64,000 nt of DNA from Rhizobium sp. BK313. GTDB taxonomy: Bacteria; Pseudomonadota; Alphaproteobacteria; Rhizobiales; Rhizobiaceae. How positions within the stretch are numbered: the stretch's first letter is position 1; each line of letters begins with the position of its first letter. The notes under the pieces are model-generated. The model was not told the DNA's origin. It worked only from the letters and a program-made list of their open reading frames with translations, and made no database searches. Of the stretch, positions 35,200 through 44,579 are shown in pieces. The translations under genes and the position numbers were made by a program. The stretch lies in the NCBI RefSeq assembly GCF_014193655.1, contig NZ_JACHZQ010000012.1, positions 29,967-93,966 of the forward strand, read 5' to 3'.

Positions 35200-36744
35200 A
35201 TGCGGGCAACATTGATTTTGACAGCTTCGACAATCGGCCTTATCGCCGGCTCGCTCAGCTACGCGCAGGCTGCCGGTTCCAGCAACGATCCCGATCTAAA
35301 GGCGATCGACACCATAGTCGTGATCTACGCGGAAAACCGAAGCTTCGACAACCTCTATGGGAACTTTCCGGGCGCCGATGGACTTCAGAATGCCGCCAGC
35401 ACCGCGCTCGTCCAGCTCGACCGCGACAACAAGCCGCTGGCGGAGCTGCCGCCCGTCTGGGACGGTATGACGGCCAAGGGCATCGTGCCGCCGGTGACGC
35501 AGGCGCAGACCGAGCATCTGGCGAACCGTCCCTTCTGGGTGGACGACCCTGCCGGCTTCAACCTGCCTCTCGGCACGATCACCCACGATCTCTGGCATCG
35601 CTTCTACCAGAACCAGATGCAGATAGACGGCGGCAAGAATGACAAGTTCGTGGCCTACGCCGATGCGGGCGCCATGGTAATGGGCCTGTGGGACGGTTCT
35701 AAGACCGCCATGTGGAAGGTGGCGCAGAAGTATACGCTCGCGGACAATTTCTTCATGGGCGGCTTCGGTGGCTCGTTCTTCAACCATCAATGGCTGATTT
35801 GTGCCTGCGCGCCCTACTATGCCAATGCCGACACCAACCCGGCCAAGCCCTCGATCGCGGTTGTCGAACCTGACGGCGTGACGCTGAAAATCGCCGACAA
35901 CTCGCCGAAATCCGCGCTGGACGGCGTCCCTAAATTTGTCGGCGACGGCAACCTCACGCCCGATTTCTACGCCGTGAACACCATGCAGCCGCCCTATCAG
36001 CCGAGCGGTAACCCGCCGGCCGCGGGCGCCGATCCCGCCACCGCCGACTCCGCCAAGCCGACGACGCTGCCGCCGCAAACGGAGCCGACGATCGGCGATC
36101 TTCTCAGCCTCAAGCATATCGACTGGGCATGGTACGCCGGGGCCTGGCAGGACGTTCTCGACCACGGCAACAAGACGCCCGTTCCGAATTTCCAGTACCA
36201 CCACCAGCCTTTCAACTATTATGCGAGCTTCGCACCGGGAACGGCCGCGCGTGCGGCGCATCTGCGCGACGGCGGGCTGGGTGGCGCCGAATTTATCAAG
36301 CAGATCGATGCCGGCACACTGCCGCCCGTCTCCTTTTACAAACCGCAGGGCGATCTGAACGAACACTCGGGCTATGCCGACATCCAGGCTGGCGACAAGC
36401 ACATCGCCGATGTCGTCGCCCATCTCGAAAAGAGCCGACAATGGCCGCATATGCTTGTCGTCGTTACCTATGACGAGAATGGCGGGCTCTGGGACCATGT
36501 GGCGCCGCCGAAGGCCGACCGCTGGGGGCCCGGCTCGCGGGTTCCCGCCATCGTCATCTCGCCGTACGCACGGCGCGGCTTCGTAGATCACACGCCGATG
36601 GACACGACCTCGATTCTGCGCTTCATCACGCGCCGCTTCGAGCTCCCGACGCTGCACGGCATTACGGTGCGCGACAATGCCGTGGCGGCCTCCGGAGAGC
36701 CGCCGCTAGGAGACCTCACAAGCGCGCTCGATCTGACGCACTGA
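35200..36744 (+). CDS. Exported phosphoesterase, AcpA/phospholipase C family (PF04185)
   Basis: 514 residues from the ATG at 35200, which begins a signal peptide (RATLILTASTIGLIAGSLSYAQA). The family's metal/catalytic motifs are visible: VVIYAENRSFDNLYGNFPG near the N terminus, the central GGFGGSFFNHQWLICACAP, and the C-terminal VVTYDENGGLWDHVAPP. Members are acid phosphatases (AcpA) or phosphatidylcholine phospholipases C. Given the neighbouring phosphate transporter, phosphate release from organic esters in the periplasm is a reasonable role, but no PHO box was found directly upstream. Confidence 0.88.
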   Translation: MRATLILTASTIGLIAGSLSYAQAAGSSNDPDLKAIDTIVVIYAENRSFDNLYGNFPGADGLQNAASTALVQLDRDNKPLAELPPVWDGMTAKGIVPPVTQAQTEHLANRPFWVDDPAGFNLPLGTITHDLWHRFYQNQMQIDGGKNDKFVAYADAGAMVMGLWDGSKTAMWKVAQKYTLADNFFMGGFGGSFFNHQWLICACAPYYANADTNPAKPSIAVVEPDGVTLKIADNSPKSALDGVPKFVGDGNLTPDFYAVNTMQPPYQPSGNPPAAGADPATADSAKPTTLPPQTEPTIGDLLSLKHIDWAWYAGAWQDVLDHGNKTPVPNFQYHHQPFNYYASFAPGTAARAAHLRDGGLGGAEFIKQIDAGTLPPVSFYKPQGDLNEHSGYADIQAGDKHIADVVAHLEKSRQWPHMLVVVTYDENGGLWDHVAPPKADRWGPGSRVPAIVISPYARRGFVDHTPMDTTSILRFITRRFELPTLHGITVRDNAVAASGEPPLGDLTSALDLTH

Positions 36745-37097
36745 GAGCGGCATTCGAGGCGTTGGCGCGTGGCTAACGTCTAAACGGTGGATGTAGACGG
36801 TTTCCATCTCGATCGCGGTCTCATGCGTCAATCGGTCAGGGACGATAGCAACTCGCGCTGCAGGTCTTGAAAAGATGGGAACCGTCAGCCCAATTGTTCG
36901 TCTCCAATTTAAGTCCATATGGCCTTGGATGTCTGGCTGGCTCTTCAATAGCAGTGACCCTCCATCGCATAGTCCGTCAAGCGGACACACATTATAGAGT
37001 ACCAGCGGGCAAGCGACCCAGCCGACCTGGTGCGCTAATCTCATCTGTGTGGCAGCCGCGGCAGAGCAGCCCGGCGGTCGAATTGAGCCGACGATTC
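36745..37097. other. Intergenic region without recognisable genes
   Basis: 353 bp between convergent genes. Only short out-of-context frames. No terminator with a clear stem and T-run was identified. Confidence 0.4.
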
Positions 37098-38183
37098 TCA
37101 TCCTCCAAAGGGATAAGGCGTGTAATCCGTATCGTAGCCAAAATAGCGCGGGCCGACGAGGGCGATGCCCTCCGGCGTCTGCCATTGCGGATTGCAAGGA
37201 AAGGCAAGCGCAACAAGGCGAAGGCCGTAGCGTAAGGAATCAGCTGTCACGGGATTGCCGCTTTCTGCTTCCAACAGTGTGATCAGATCGGGCGTCGTGC
37301 AAACAATCTCACCGTCTCGCTCAGCCATTAGAAATTCGTTCTGGAAATCCAGTTTTAGCGTGTGGCCCTTCCAGTCTTCCAGCCCGTCGAGACGAGCGTG
37401 GCCGCGGGCAAAGCCGCCCACAGTCCGGCGATCGACATCCCTCACGCGGCCATTGAAAATGACGCTGGCGCCGAGCATCCCGGCAATAGCCGCCACTGGA
37501 TCCGTATGGGCAAAGCGCGTCTCCCGCAGAGTCTGCCCAAGGGAGAGACAAAGCGAGAGCGTGCCGCGCACCACGGATTTCTTGGCGCTCTCACCGCTCA
37601 TGGGATAAAATGCCAGCAGGGCCGAGCCACCCATTTCCACGGTTGCAGCGCGGGCGAGCCGCTCCGTCCAAGCATTGTTGACGGTCTCTAGAACCAGCGA
37701 GTTTCCCTTGTCATCGCACAGCACCATCGGCGTTGCGGAAACGCCGTGCAGGCCAAAGGTCTCCATTTGCAGCTCGGGATAGGCACGTCCCATGCCGTCA
37801 CCGTCGACGAGCGGCAAGCCGCTTGCCGCAGCGACCACGAAAGGTGTTGTCGAATTGATGCCGCCTGCCTCGCCACACAACACCGCGTCGATCTTGCGGC
37901 CGAGGACCTTTTCCAGCTGGCGGAACGCATTCATCAGCTCGTCGCCCTGCGGCAACTTCTCGGTCATGACGGTCGGCGCACCCATCATGCACACCGGGAC
38001 GACGAGCGCATCGTGCGCCAACGCCTCGACATCGACGAGCTTGACCGGCCCGTGCTTACGGATGGCTTCCTGTGCCATCAGCTTGCCGACATAGGGATCG
38101 CCGCCGCCACCGGTGCCCAGGAGGGCGCCGCCGATGGCGATGTCTTCGAGATCCTCGGCATGGATCGTCCGCAGAATTTTCAT
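37098..38183 (-). CDS. DUF917-family protein (second copy)
   Basis: 361 residues from the ATG at 38183, which is 7 nt after AAGGGGG; an ATG two codons upstream is too close. The N-terminal glycine-rich motif IGGALLGTGGGGDPYVG is the hallmark of DUF917, followed by GGINSTTPF and VDGDGMGRAYPELQM. DUF917 proteins are found next to hydantoinase/oxoprolinase subunits and are thought to be part of, or to assist, those ring-opening enzymes. Last gene of the operon, 12 bp after a paralogue. Confidence 0.9.
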   Translation of the reverse strand: MKILRTIHAEDLEDIAIGGALLGTGGGGDPYVGKLMAQEAIRKHGPVKLVDVEALAHDALVVPVCMMGAPTVMTEKLPQGDELMNAFRQLEKVLGRKIDAVLCGEAGGINSTTPFVVAAASGLPLVDGDGMGRAYPELQMETFGLHGVSATPMVLCDDKGNSLVLETVNNAWTERLARAATVEMGGSALLAFYPMSGESAKKSVVRGTLSLCLSLGQTLRETRFAHTDPVAAIAGMLGASVIFNGRVRDVDRRTVGGFARGHARLDGLEDWKGHTLKLDFQNEFLMAERDGEIVCTTPDLITLLEAESGNPVTADSLRYGLRLVALAFPCNPQWQTPEGIALVGPRYFGYDTDYTPYPFGG

Positions 38184-38195
38184 CGTCATGCCCCC

Positions 38196-39299
38196 TTATT
38201 CGCCCGCCGGCCGCGTCACCAGCGGCTCGAAGGTCAATTCCGGGAAGCCGAAAGCCTTCGGGCCGACGATCTCCAGTGCGCGCGGTGTTTTCATCAGGTC
38301 GTGCACCGGTAGGCCGATGACGGCGACGCGCTGGCCGTAGCGCAGCATCTCCGTGGTGATCGGCTCGCCGGTGTCGATTTCCAGGTTCATGATCAGGTCT
38401 GGCACCATGACAACGGGCTTCTCATCGATCCACAGCACGAGGTTTTCGTTCTGGATGGCGATGCGGGCTTCCGATCCCGTCCAATCGCCGATGCCGGCGA
38501 TGATCGCATGGCCGCGCGCAAAGCCACCCTTCAGTTCCCGACGGATATCGGTGATCTTGCCGGTGAAGAACAGTTTCGCGCCGGTGCTTGCCACGACGCG
38601 CTCGACGACATTCTGCCGTTTGGCGCGGGCATCGAGCACGGTGCGGCCGATATCGAGCGCCTGTGTCACAGTGCCTGGAACAGCCGTGCGCCGGACGAAA
38701 TCGCCGCGCATCGGCGCAACGGCAAAACCCGCCCCTGCACCCATGGCCACAGCGACGTCACGCGCGAAGCGTTCCAGCCAGAACATATCGGTGATCTCGC
38801 GGAAGACGACGACATTGCCCTTCTCATCGGCGATGGCTGCCGGCGAAACGTCAGCGCCGTAGATCATGTAGGTCGTCATCTGCACCTCCGGGAACGCCCG
38901 GCCCATGCCGTCGCCATCGACGACGGGAAGCCCGGCCATGGCGGCGGCGATGATCGGTTCGATCGAATTCGCCCCGCCGATCTCGGCCGAAATGACGGCT
39001 GACATCGTGACGCCCGCGGCTTCCTCGACGGCGCGCATGGCGCGGTAGCACTCCCCACCCTCTTCGATCTTTTCGACGCCGACAACAGGCGCGCCGATGC
39101 CCCCGACTTCGGCGATCCAGGCATCGTCCTTCAGAGACTCCAGCGGGATGACGCGGACTTCAGCCCCTTTGCGGATGAGCTCGCGGGCACGCAGCATACC
39201 GATATAGGGATTACCGCCGCCGCCGGTGCCGAGCAAAGCTGCGCCGATGGAAAGAGGCAGCAGGTCCTCTTCCTTAAGCAGGTAACCTTCAGCGGGCAT
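38196..39299 (-). CDS. DUF917-family protein (first copy)
   Basis: 367 residues, AGGAG ribosome site. Same architecture as the downstream copy: IGAALLGTGGGGNPYIG, GGANSIEPI and VDGDGMGRAFPEVQMTTYMI. It overlaps the hydantoinase/oxoprolinase gene by 11 bp. Two tandem, clearly diverged DUF917 genes suggest a heteromeric complex rather than a recent duplication. Confidence 0.9.
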   Translation of the reverse strand: MPAEGYLLKEEDLLPLSIGAALLGTGGGGNPYIGMLRARELIRKGAEVRVIPLESLKDDAWIAEVGGIGAPVVGVEKIEEGGECYRAMRAVEEAAGVTMSAVISAEIGGANSIEPIIAAAMAGLPVVDGDGMGRAFPEVQMTTYMIYGADVSPAAIADEKGNVVVFREITDMFWLERFARDVAVAMGAGAGFAVAPMRGDFVRRTAVPGTVTQALDIGRTVLDARAKRQNVVERVVASTGAKLFFTGKITDIRRELKGGFARGHAIIAGIGDWTGSEARIAIQNENLVLWIDEKPVVMVPDLIMNLEIDTGEPITTEMLRYGQRVAVIGLPVHDLMKTPRALEIVGPKAFGFPELTFEPLVTRPAGE

Positions 39300-40836
39300 T
39301 GAGCTCTCCTACAGCCTTGACGCGGATACGGGTGGCATTGCCAGGCAGATAGGCAAGCGGCACGTCCTCGACATCGACGATCTCGATGGTTTCGCGCGCC
39401 GCGCCGGCCGCAACGGCGGCATCGACCGCGCGCGTCTTGGCGTCCTCAAGGGATTTTTCACGGCCGAGTTCGGCAAGCGCATAGACACGATCCACCTCAC
39501 CGGATACCTGAGCGATCGCCGCCCCAACGGCGTTGGCAACCCCGAAATGTGCCGGCTTGATGATCTCAAGCCCGGCAATCGGGCGGTTGACGAGGATCGA
39601 GCCACCACCGACGACGATGACCGGCAGAGGATCCGCCGACAGGCGCGAGCGCTCGACGCAATCCTCGAGCATGTCATGGATTTTCGCCTGCACGCGCTCA
39701 AGAAGGTCCTTGGGCAGGTGCGCGACCTTGGAGGAATCGCCGAGTTCTGCATTGCCGGCGGCGACCGTGATATCCGTCGTCGTCAGTGTTTGCCCGCCGA
39801 AGACGAACGCTTCAGTCTGGATGCGATAGCCGACCGATACTGGTCCGACCTTGACGCCCTGATCCGTCTCGACGACATGCGAGCCGCCGCCGAGGCCGAT
39901 CGAAAAGACATCCGGCATGCGGAAATTGGTGCGCACGCCACCGACTTCGACGGCGACGGTCGCCTGACGCGGAAAACCCTTATGGAGCGAGCCGACGTCG
40001 GAGGTCGTGCCGCCGATATCGACCACGATGGCTTCGCTGACGCCCGACAGAAAGGCGGCGCCGCGCATGGAGTTGGTCGGACCTGAGGCGAAGGTCAGAA
40101 CCGGGAATTTCTCGGCGAAAGCGGCATCCATCAGCGTGCCGTCATTCTGTGTCAGGAAAAACTTGCCCTTGATGCCGGCCTCGACGATCGCCTTGCGGAA
40201 AGCGTCGATGACGTGCGCCGAGAGATCCCGCAGGCAGGCATTCATGATCGCCGCATTCTCGCGCTCCAACAGCCCGATACGGCCGATCTCGTGCGACAAG
40301 GTGATATGAGCGCCGGGCAACTCCTCGGCGAAAATCTCCTCGGCGCGCTTTTCGAAATCGGCGCTGACGGGCGAAAATACCGAGGTGATGGCGATGGAGT
40401 TGATGCCTTTTGCCTTGATGTCGGCGGCGATGCCGCGCAGCTCTTCCTCGTTCAGCGGCGAGATCACCCGGCCGTCGAATTCGTTGCCGCCATGGGCGAG
40501 ATAGGCGTGATTGCCGATCGACTGCTTCAGGTCCTCCGGCCAATCGACCATCGGCGGTAGCGATGCAGTGGCCGGCAGGCCGAGACGGACGGCGGCCGTC
40601 TGCGCCAGATCGCGGCGCTGGACGACGGCATTGGTGAAATGTGTGGTGCCGATCATGACGAAATCGACGGCGGAGGCATCCATCTTCGAGGCTGCGAGCA
40701 CATCGCGCAGAGCGTTGACGACACCACTCATGACATCGGGCGTCGTGGCGGATTTGACACCGGCGATCACCTCCGGTCCGTTCATGACGACGGCATCCGT
40801 ATTGGTGCCGCCAACGTCAATACCAATTCTAATCAT
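39289..40836 (-). CDS. Hydantoinase/oxoprolinase family protein (HyuA-like)
   Basis: 515 residues. It begins with the actin-like/ASKHA phosphate-binding segment GIDVGGTNTDAVVM, followed by the HyuA_N/HyuA_A region (TTHFTNAVVQR, FASGPTNSMRGAAFLSG, VVDIGGTTSDVG). ATP-dependent hydantoinases and 5-oxoprolinases open cyclic imides or lactams. No separate HyuB-type subunit is present; the two DUF917 proteins may take its place. The first gene after the ABC importer, overlapping it by one base, so the importer probably brings in the cyclic substrate or a peptide containing it. Confidence 0.9.
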   Translation of the reverse strand: MIRIGIDVGGTNTDAVVMNGPEVIAGVKSATTPDVMSGVVNALRDVLAASKMDASAVDFVMIGTTHFTNAVVQRRDLAQTAAVRLGLPATASLPPMVDWPEDLKQSIGNHAYLAHGGNEFDGRVISPLNEEELRGIAADIKAKGINSIAITSVFSPVSADFEKRAEEIFAEELPGAHITLSHEIGRIGLLERENAAIMNACLRDLSAHVIDAFRKAIVEAGIKGKFFLTQNDGTLMDAAFAEKFPVLTFASGPTNSMRGAAFLSGVSEAIVVDIGGTTSDVGSLHKGFPRQATVAVEVGGVRTNFRMPDVFSIGLGGGSHVVETDQGVKVGPVSVGYRIQTEAFVFGGQTLTTTDITVAAGNAELGDSSKVAHLPKDLLERVQAKIHDMLEDCVERSRLSADPLPVIVVGGGSILVNRPIAGLEIIKPAHFGVANAVGAAIAQVSGEVDRVYALAELGREKSLEDAKTRAVDAAVAAGAARETIEIVDVEDVPLAYLPGNATRIRVKAVGELNAR

Positions 40837-41726
40837 CAGTCCTTACCTCGTTCGTGACTTGCTGTTTGATCGGCTTGACGAAGCGCAAGCAGCTTCTCGG
40901 CTGTCGGGATTTCGCCGTCGATCAACGGTATTTTTGGACGCATGGCTTCTTCCTCCTTGGAAATGACTGGGACGGAGGCAAGCAGAAGCCGGGTGTAGTC
41001 GTGGGATGGGTGTTCGAAGACAGCGCTGGATGTGCCGGTCTCGACGATCTGGCCGCGATAGAGCACGCCGACCGTATCGGCGAAATTGCGCATCAGGCTG
41101 AGATCGTGGGAAATGAAGAGATAGGTGAGGTCCATCCTTGTGCCGAGATCGGCAAGCAGGTCGATCACCCTTCCCTGTACCGAGACGTCGAGCGCCGACG
41201 TCGGCTCGTCCAAGACCAGAAGCTTCGGCTCGACGGCCAAGGCACGGGCGATCGCGACACGCTGCTTCTGGCCACCTGACAGTTCATGCGGATAGCGCTC
41301 GGCGAAATTGACCGGCAATTGCACCATGTCCAGCAGTTCAGAAATCCGCTGCCGCCTGTTGCCGGAATAGCCATGTGCCACAAGCGGCACTGTGACCGAC
41401 TGGCCGACCGTACGCCGCGGATTGAGCGACGAACCGGGATTCTGGAATACCATCTGGACAGAACGGCGATGACCGCGCGACCGGCTGGAAAGGCTTTCGC
41501 CATTGATCAGGATTTCACCACTGTCAGGCGTTTCCAGCCCCATGATCATGCGGGCAATGGTTGATTTGCCCGACCCGCTTTCTCCGGCGAGCCCGTAGAC
41601 TGCGCCCTTTTCGACCGCGAACGAAACGTCATCGACCGCCCTCACCTCGCCGGTCCGGCGGCCGAAGGCATTGTGGACGGGAAAGGATTTTCTTAGCTTG
41701 CGGATTTCCAGCATCGGCTCGCTCAT
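40836..41726 (-). CDS. Opp/Dpp-type ABC transporter ATP-binding protein (OppF/DppF-like)
   Basis: 296 residues: Walker A GESGSGKST, signature LSGGQKQRVAIARAL, Walker B KLLVLDEPTSALD, followed by the short oligopeptide-transporter tail with the HPSHDYTRLLLASVP pattern typical of OppF. Forms a heterodimer with the OppD-like subunit encoded upstream (4-bp overlap). Confidence 0.92.
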   Translation of the reverse strand: MSEPMLEIRKLRKSFPVHNAFGRRTGEVRAVDDVSFAVEKGAVYGLAGESGSGKSTIARMIMGLETPDSGEILINGESLSSRSRGHRRSVQMVFQNPGSSLNPRRTVGQSVTVPLVAHGYSGNRRQRISELLDMVQLPVNFAERYPHELSGGQKQRVAIARALAVEPKLLVLDEPTSALDVSVQGRVIDLLADLGTRMDLTYLFISHDLSLMRNFADTVGVLYRGQIVETGTSSAVFEHPSHDYTRLLLASVPVISKEEEAMRPKIPLIDGEIPTAEKLLALRQADQTASHERGKD

Positions 41727-42565
41727 GCGTTTGCCTCCGCGCCGAACCGCATGCCGCCGGTCAGCCTTGGCACGGCGTCGATGAGGCTGCGCGTATAGGG
41801 ATCGCGCGGGGCCTCGAAGATGCCGGAGGTTTCACCATGCTCGACTATCACGCCCTTGTTCATGACATAGACGTAGTTGGAGGTTTCGCGGACGACGCCG
41901 AGATTGTGGGTGATCATCAAAAGCGCGAGCCCACGTTCTTCCACGAGGTCCTTCAACAGCTTGAGGATCTGCGCCTGCGTTGTGACGTCGAGTGCCGTGC
42001 CGGGCTCGTCGGCGATTAGCAACTGCGGTTCGCTCAACAGGGCCATGGCGATCAGCACCCTCTGGCGCATGCCGCCGGACAGCATGATCGGATAGGAGCG
42101 AACGACCCGCTCGGGATCGCGCATCCGCACCTGTTCCAGCACCTCATGTACCCGCGCCATACGTTCGCGACGCGAGCGCTGTCTGCCGAGACGCTTGTCC
42201 GCATATTTCAGGATCGTGCCCATCTGATCGCCAACGGTGAAAACCGGGTTCAACGAACTCATCGGGTCCTGAAATACCATCGACATCGCCGTGCCGCGCA
42301 ACCGGAGACGTTCCTTGTCCGGCATGGTCAACAGGTCGGCGCCATCGTAGTAGATCTCGCCATTCGCAATGCTTGCCGGCGGCTGGCGCAGAAGTCCCAT
42401 GATCGCCTTCATGGTCACGGTCTTCCCCGAGCCGCTTTCGCCGACCAAAGCCACCTGTGAGCGGGCCGGCACATCGAGGCTGACGCCGTGCAGCACCCGG
42501 CTCGTGCGGCCGTAGGTGGAGAATTCAACGGAGAGATTGCTGACGCGAAGAAGAGGGAAGCTCAT
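41723..42565 (-). CDS. Opp/Dpp-type ABC transporter ATP-binding protein (OppD/DppD-like)
   Basis: 280 residues: Walker A GESGSGKTV, AMSMVFQDPMSSLNPVF Q-loop region, signature LSGGMRQRVLIAMAL, Walker B QLLIADEPGTALD. The C-terminal iron-sulfur/tail region of longer OppD proteins is missing (usual length about 320), as in many rhizobial versions. Overlaps its neighbours by 4 bp on both sides. Confidence 0.92.
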   Translation of the reverse strand: MSFPLLRVSNLSVEFSTYGRTSRVLHGVSLDVPARSQVALVGESGSGKTVTMKAIMGLLRQPPASIANGEIYYDGADLLTMPDKERLRLRGTAMSMVFQDPMSSLNPVFTVGDQMGTILKYADKRLGRQRSRRERMARVHEVLEQVRMRDPERVVRSYPIMLSGGMRQRVLIAMALLSEPQLLIADEPGTALDVTTQAQILKLLKDLVEERGLALLMITHNLGVVRETSNYVYVMNKGVIVEHGETSGIFEAPRDPYTRSLIDAVPRLTGGMRFGAEANA

Positions 42566-43443
42566 CTCACCTCCTGCACATCGAAGAGGTCACGCAGGCC
42601 GTCGCCCAAGAGATTGAAACCAAGGGCGACAAACAGGATCGCGACGCCCGGTAGGACCGATTCCCACCAATAATCCGGCAGGAAGGACGATCCTTGCGCC
42701 ACCATCGTGCCGAGATCCGGCGTCGGCGGCTGGATACCGAGGCCGAGGAAAGACAGCGACGCACCGACGAGAATGACAAAGCCGCAATCGAGCGATGTCT
42801 TGACCGCAATGGCCGAGACGCAGTTCGGCAGGATCTCGCGAAAGAGAATATGAAACTTGCGGGCGCCGAGCGTTTCCGCCGCCTCGATGAATTCCTGGGC
42901 ACGGATCTGCTTGGTGATCGAATAGATCAGCCGTGTATGCCAGGTCCACCAGAGCGCCGAGATGGCGAGCAACGAATTGATCAGGTTCGGCGACAGCACC
43001 GCTGCCACCGCAAGTGCCATCACCAGTGGCGGAATGGCGAGCGCGATGTCGGTGACCCGCATGATGACGATCTCGACCCATCCACCGAAGTAACCGGCGA
43101 GAATGCCGAGCACCGTTCCGATCGGAACCGCCGTTCCCAGCACGACCAGCGCCAGCAGCAGCGAGATTCGCATACCGAAGACGACGCGGCTGAAGATGTC
43201 GCGGCCGACATTGTCGGTTCCAAACCAATACTCGGCCGAGGGCGGCAGATGCCGGGCCTTGAAGTTGACCGTCGCGCCAACATGCTCCGGATGTGGGGTA
43301 ATCCACGGTGCGAGAATCGCGGCCAGCACGCAGATGATGACGATGATCGCGCCGATCACGGCCGTCGGGTTGCGCGAGAAACGGTACCAGTTCTGATAGG
43401 CGTTGGAGAGGCGTTCCGCCTGAGCGATCGGCGTATCGGACAT
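42562..43443 (-). CDS. Opp/Dpp-type ABC transporter permease (DppC-like)
   Basis: 293 residues. The N terminus has the OppC/DppC cytoplasmic stretch, the membrane helix IGAIIVIICVLAAILAPWI and the FGTDNVGRDIFSRVVFG motif typical of DppC. The EAA loop reads EAAETLGARKFHILFREILPN. About six membrane segments. It pairs with the DppB-like subunit, which starts one base before it. Confidence 0.92.
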   Translation of the reverse strand: MSDTPIAQAERLSNAYQNWYRFSRNPTAVIGAIIVIICVLAAILAPWITPHPEHVGATVNFKARHLPPSAEYWFGTDNVGRDIFSRVVFGMRISLLLALVVLGTAVPIGTVLGILAGYFGGWVEIVIMRVTDIALAIPPLVMALAVAAVLSPNLINSLLAISALWWTWHTRLIYSITKQIRAQEFIEAAETLGARKFHILFREILPNCVSAIAVKTSLDCGFVILVGASLSFLGLGIQPPTPDLGTMVAQGSSFLPDYWWESVLPGVAILFVALGFNLLGDGLRDLFDVQEVR

Positions 43444-44465
43444 CAGCGTCTCCCCCGGATGCGGATGCGCGGATCGACGACGCCGACAAGTACATCGATG
43501 ATAAGATTGACGACGACGAAGAAAACGCCGGAGACGATGACCACCCCCATGACGGCATTCAAGTCCTTCTGCATGATGGTGCGCACGCCGTAGGCGGCCA
43601 TGCCCGGCCAGGCGAAAACCAGTTCAACGACGAAGGCATTGCCGATCAGTGATGCGAATTCGAGGCCCGAGATGGTGAGCGGCGGCACGAAACTGGGACG
43701 CAACATATATTTCAGGACACGCACCCGCTCGGGAATGCCGAAGGCGCGGCTGGCCTCGATATAATCCTGGCTCGCCACATCGATCATCGATGCGCGGGTT
43801 ATCCGGGCGATCTGGCCCATGGTCGCGGCAGAAAGCGCCAGCGAGGGCAGCAGCAAATAGCGCAGCGACTGACCGAATACATCCAGCCGTCCATGCAGGA
43901 GGGAATCGATGGTCATCAGGCCGGTAATGTCGGCACTGAACGTCAGGCCCGGAGGCAGACGTCCGGTCGTCGGCAGAACATGGAGGATATAGCCGGCGAG
44001 GATCTGCAATACGAGAGCGAGGAAGAAGCTTGGTGTCACGGCGGAGAAGATCGCGATCAGTCGGACGAGATTGTCGGGCCACTGGTCCTTCCAGCGCGCG
44101 GCGACGATGCCGAGCGGCACGCCGAGAACAAAGGCGATAGTGATCGTCGCCAAGACGAGTTCGAAGGTGGCGGCAAAGGTTTCGCGGATATCATCGCTGA
44201 CGGGTCGTTTGGTCAACAACGACAGGCCGAAATCACCTTCCGCCAAACCGGTGACGTAGAGGCCGTATTGCTGGACCAGCGGCTTGTCCATTCCAAGCGA
44301 TTGCCGCAGTTGCTCGACCTGCTCTGCACTGGCGCGAGGTCCGAGCGCAAGGCGCACGGGATCGCCGGGCATGGCGCGCGCAATGGTGAAGATCACGACT
44401 GACAGTCCGAACAGGACCAGCAGCGACCACAACATGCGTCTCATCAGGAAGAGGAGGAATTCCAA
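43443..44465 (-). CDS. Opp/Dpp-type ABC transporter permease (DppB-like)
   Basis: 340 residues with a TTG start at 44465 behind AAGG; an ATG seven codons in has no ribosome site. Typical DppB features: first helix (MLWSLLVLFGLSVVIF), the MPGDPVRLALG segment, GLSLLTKRPVSD, and the EAA loop EASRAFGIPERVRVLKYMLR. About six membrane helices. Confidence 0.9.
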   Translation of the reverse strand: MEFLLFLMRRMLWSLLVLFGLSVVIFTIARAMPGDPVRLALGPRASAEQVEQLRQSLGMDKPLVQQYGLYVTGLAEGDFGLSLLTKRPVSDDIRETFAATFELVLATITIAFVLGVPLGIVAARWKDQWPDNLVRLIAIFSAVTPSFFLALVLQILAGYILHVLPTTGRLPPGLTFSADITGLMTIDSLLHGRLDVFGQSLRYLLLPSLALSAATMGQIARITRASMIDVASQDYIEASRAFGIPERVRVLKYMLRPSFVPPLTISGLEFASLIGNAFVVELVFAWPGMAAYGVRTIMQKDLNAVMGVVIVSGVFFVVVNLIIDVLVGVVDPRIRIRGRR

Positions 44466-44502
44466 TGTTCAAGCCTTATTCGAAGTCGGTGCGGAGTGGT
44501 GC

Positions 44503-44524
44503 GGGCGGCCCCGAAGGGCCGCCC
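44503..44524 (-). terminator. Stem-loop between binding-protein and permease genes
   Basis: GGGCGGCCC (44503-44511) and GGGCCGCCC (44516-44524) form a perfect 9-bp stem with a CGAA loop in the 114-bp gap after the binding-protein gene. Such hairpins commonly protect the binding-protein message and reduce downstream expression. No T-run. Confidence 0.6.
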
Positions 44525-44579
44525 CGCTTCAGGCAGCTTGCCAGAGGGGTGAAAAGCCGCCTGAAACCAATCTCGTCCG

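Noticed and set aside
35296..36657. 453-codon minus-strand frame
   Set aside because: Antisense shadow of the AcpA-like phosphoesterase; His/Arg-rich and without motifs.
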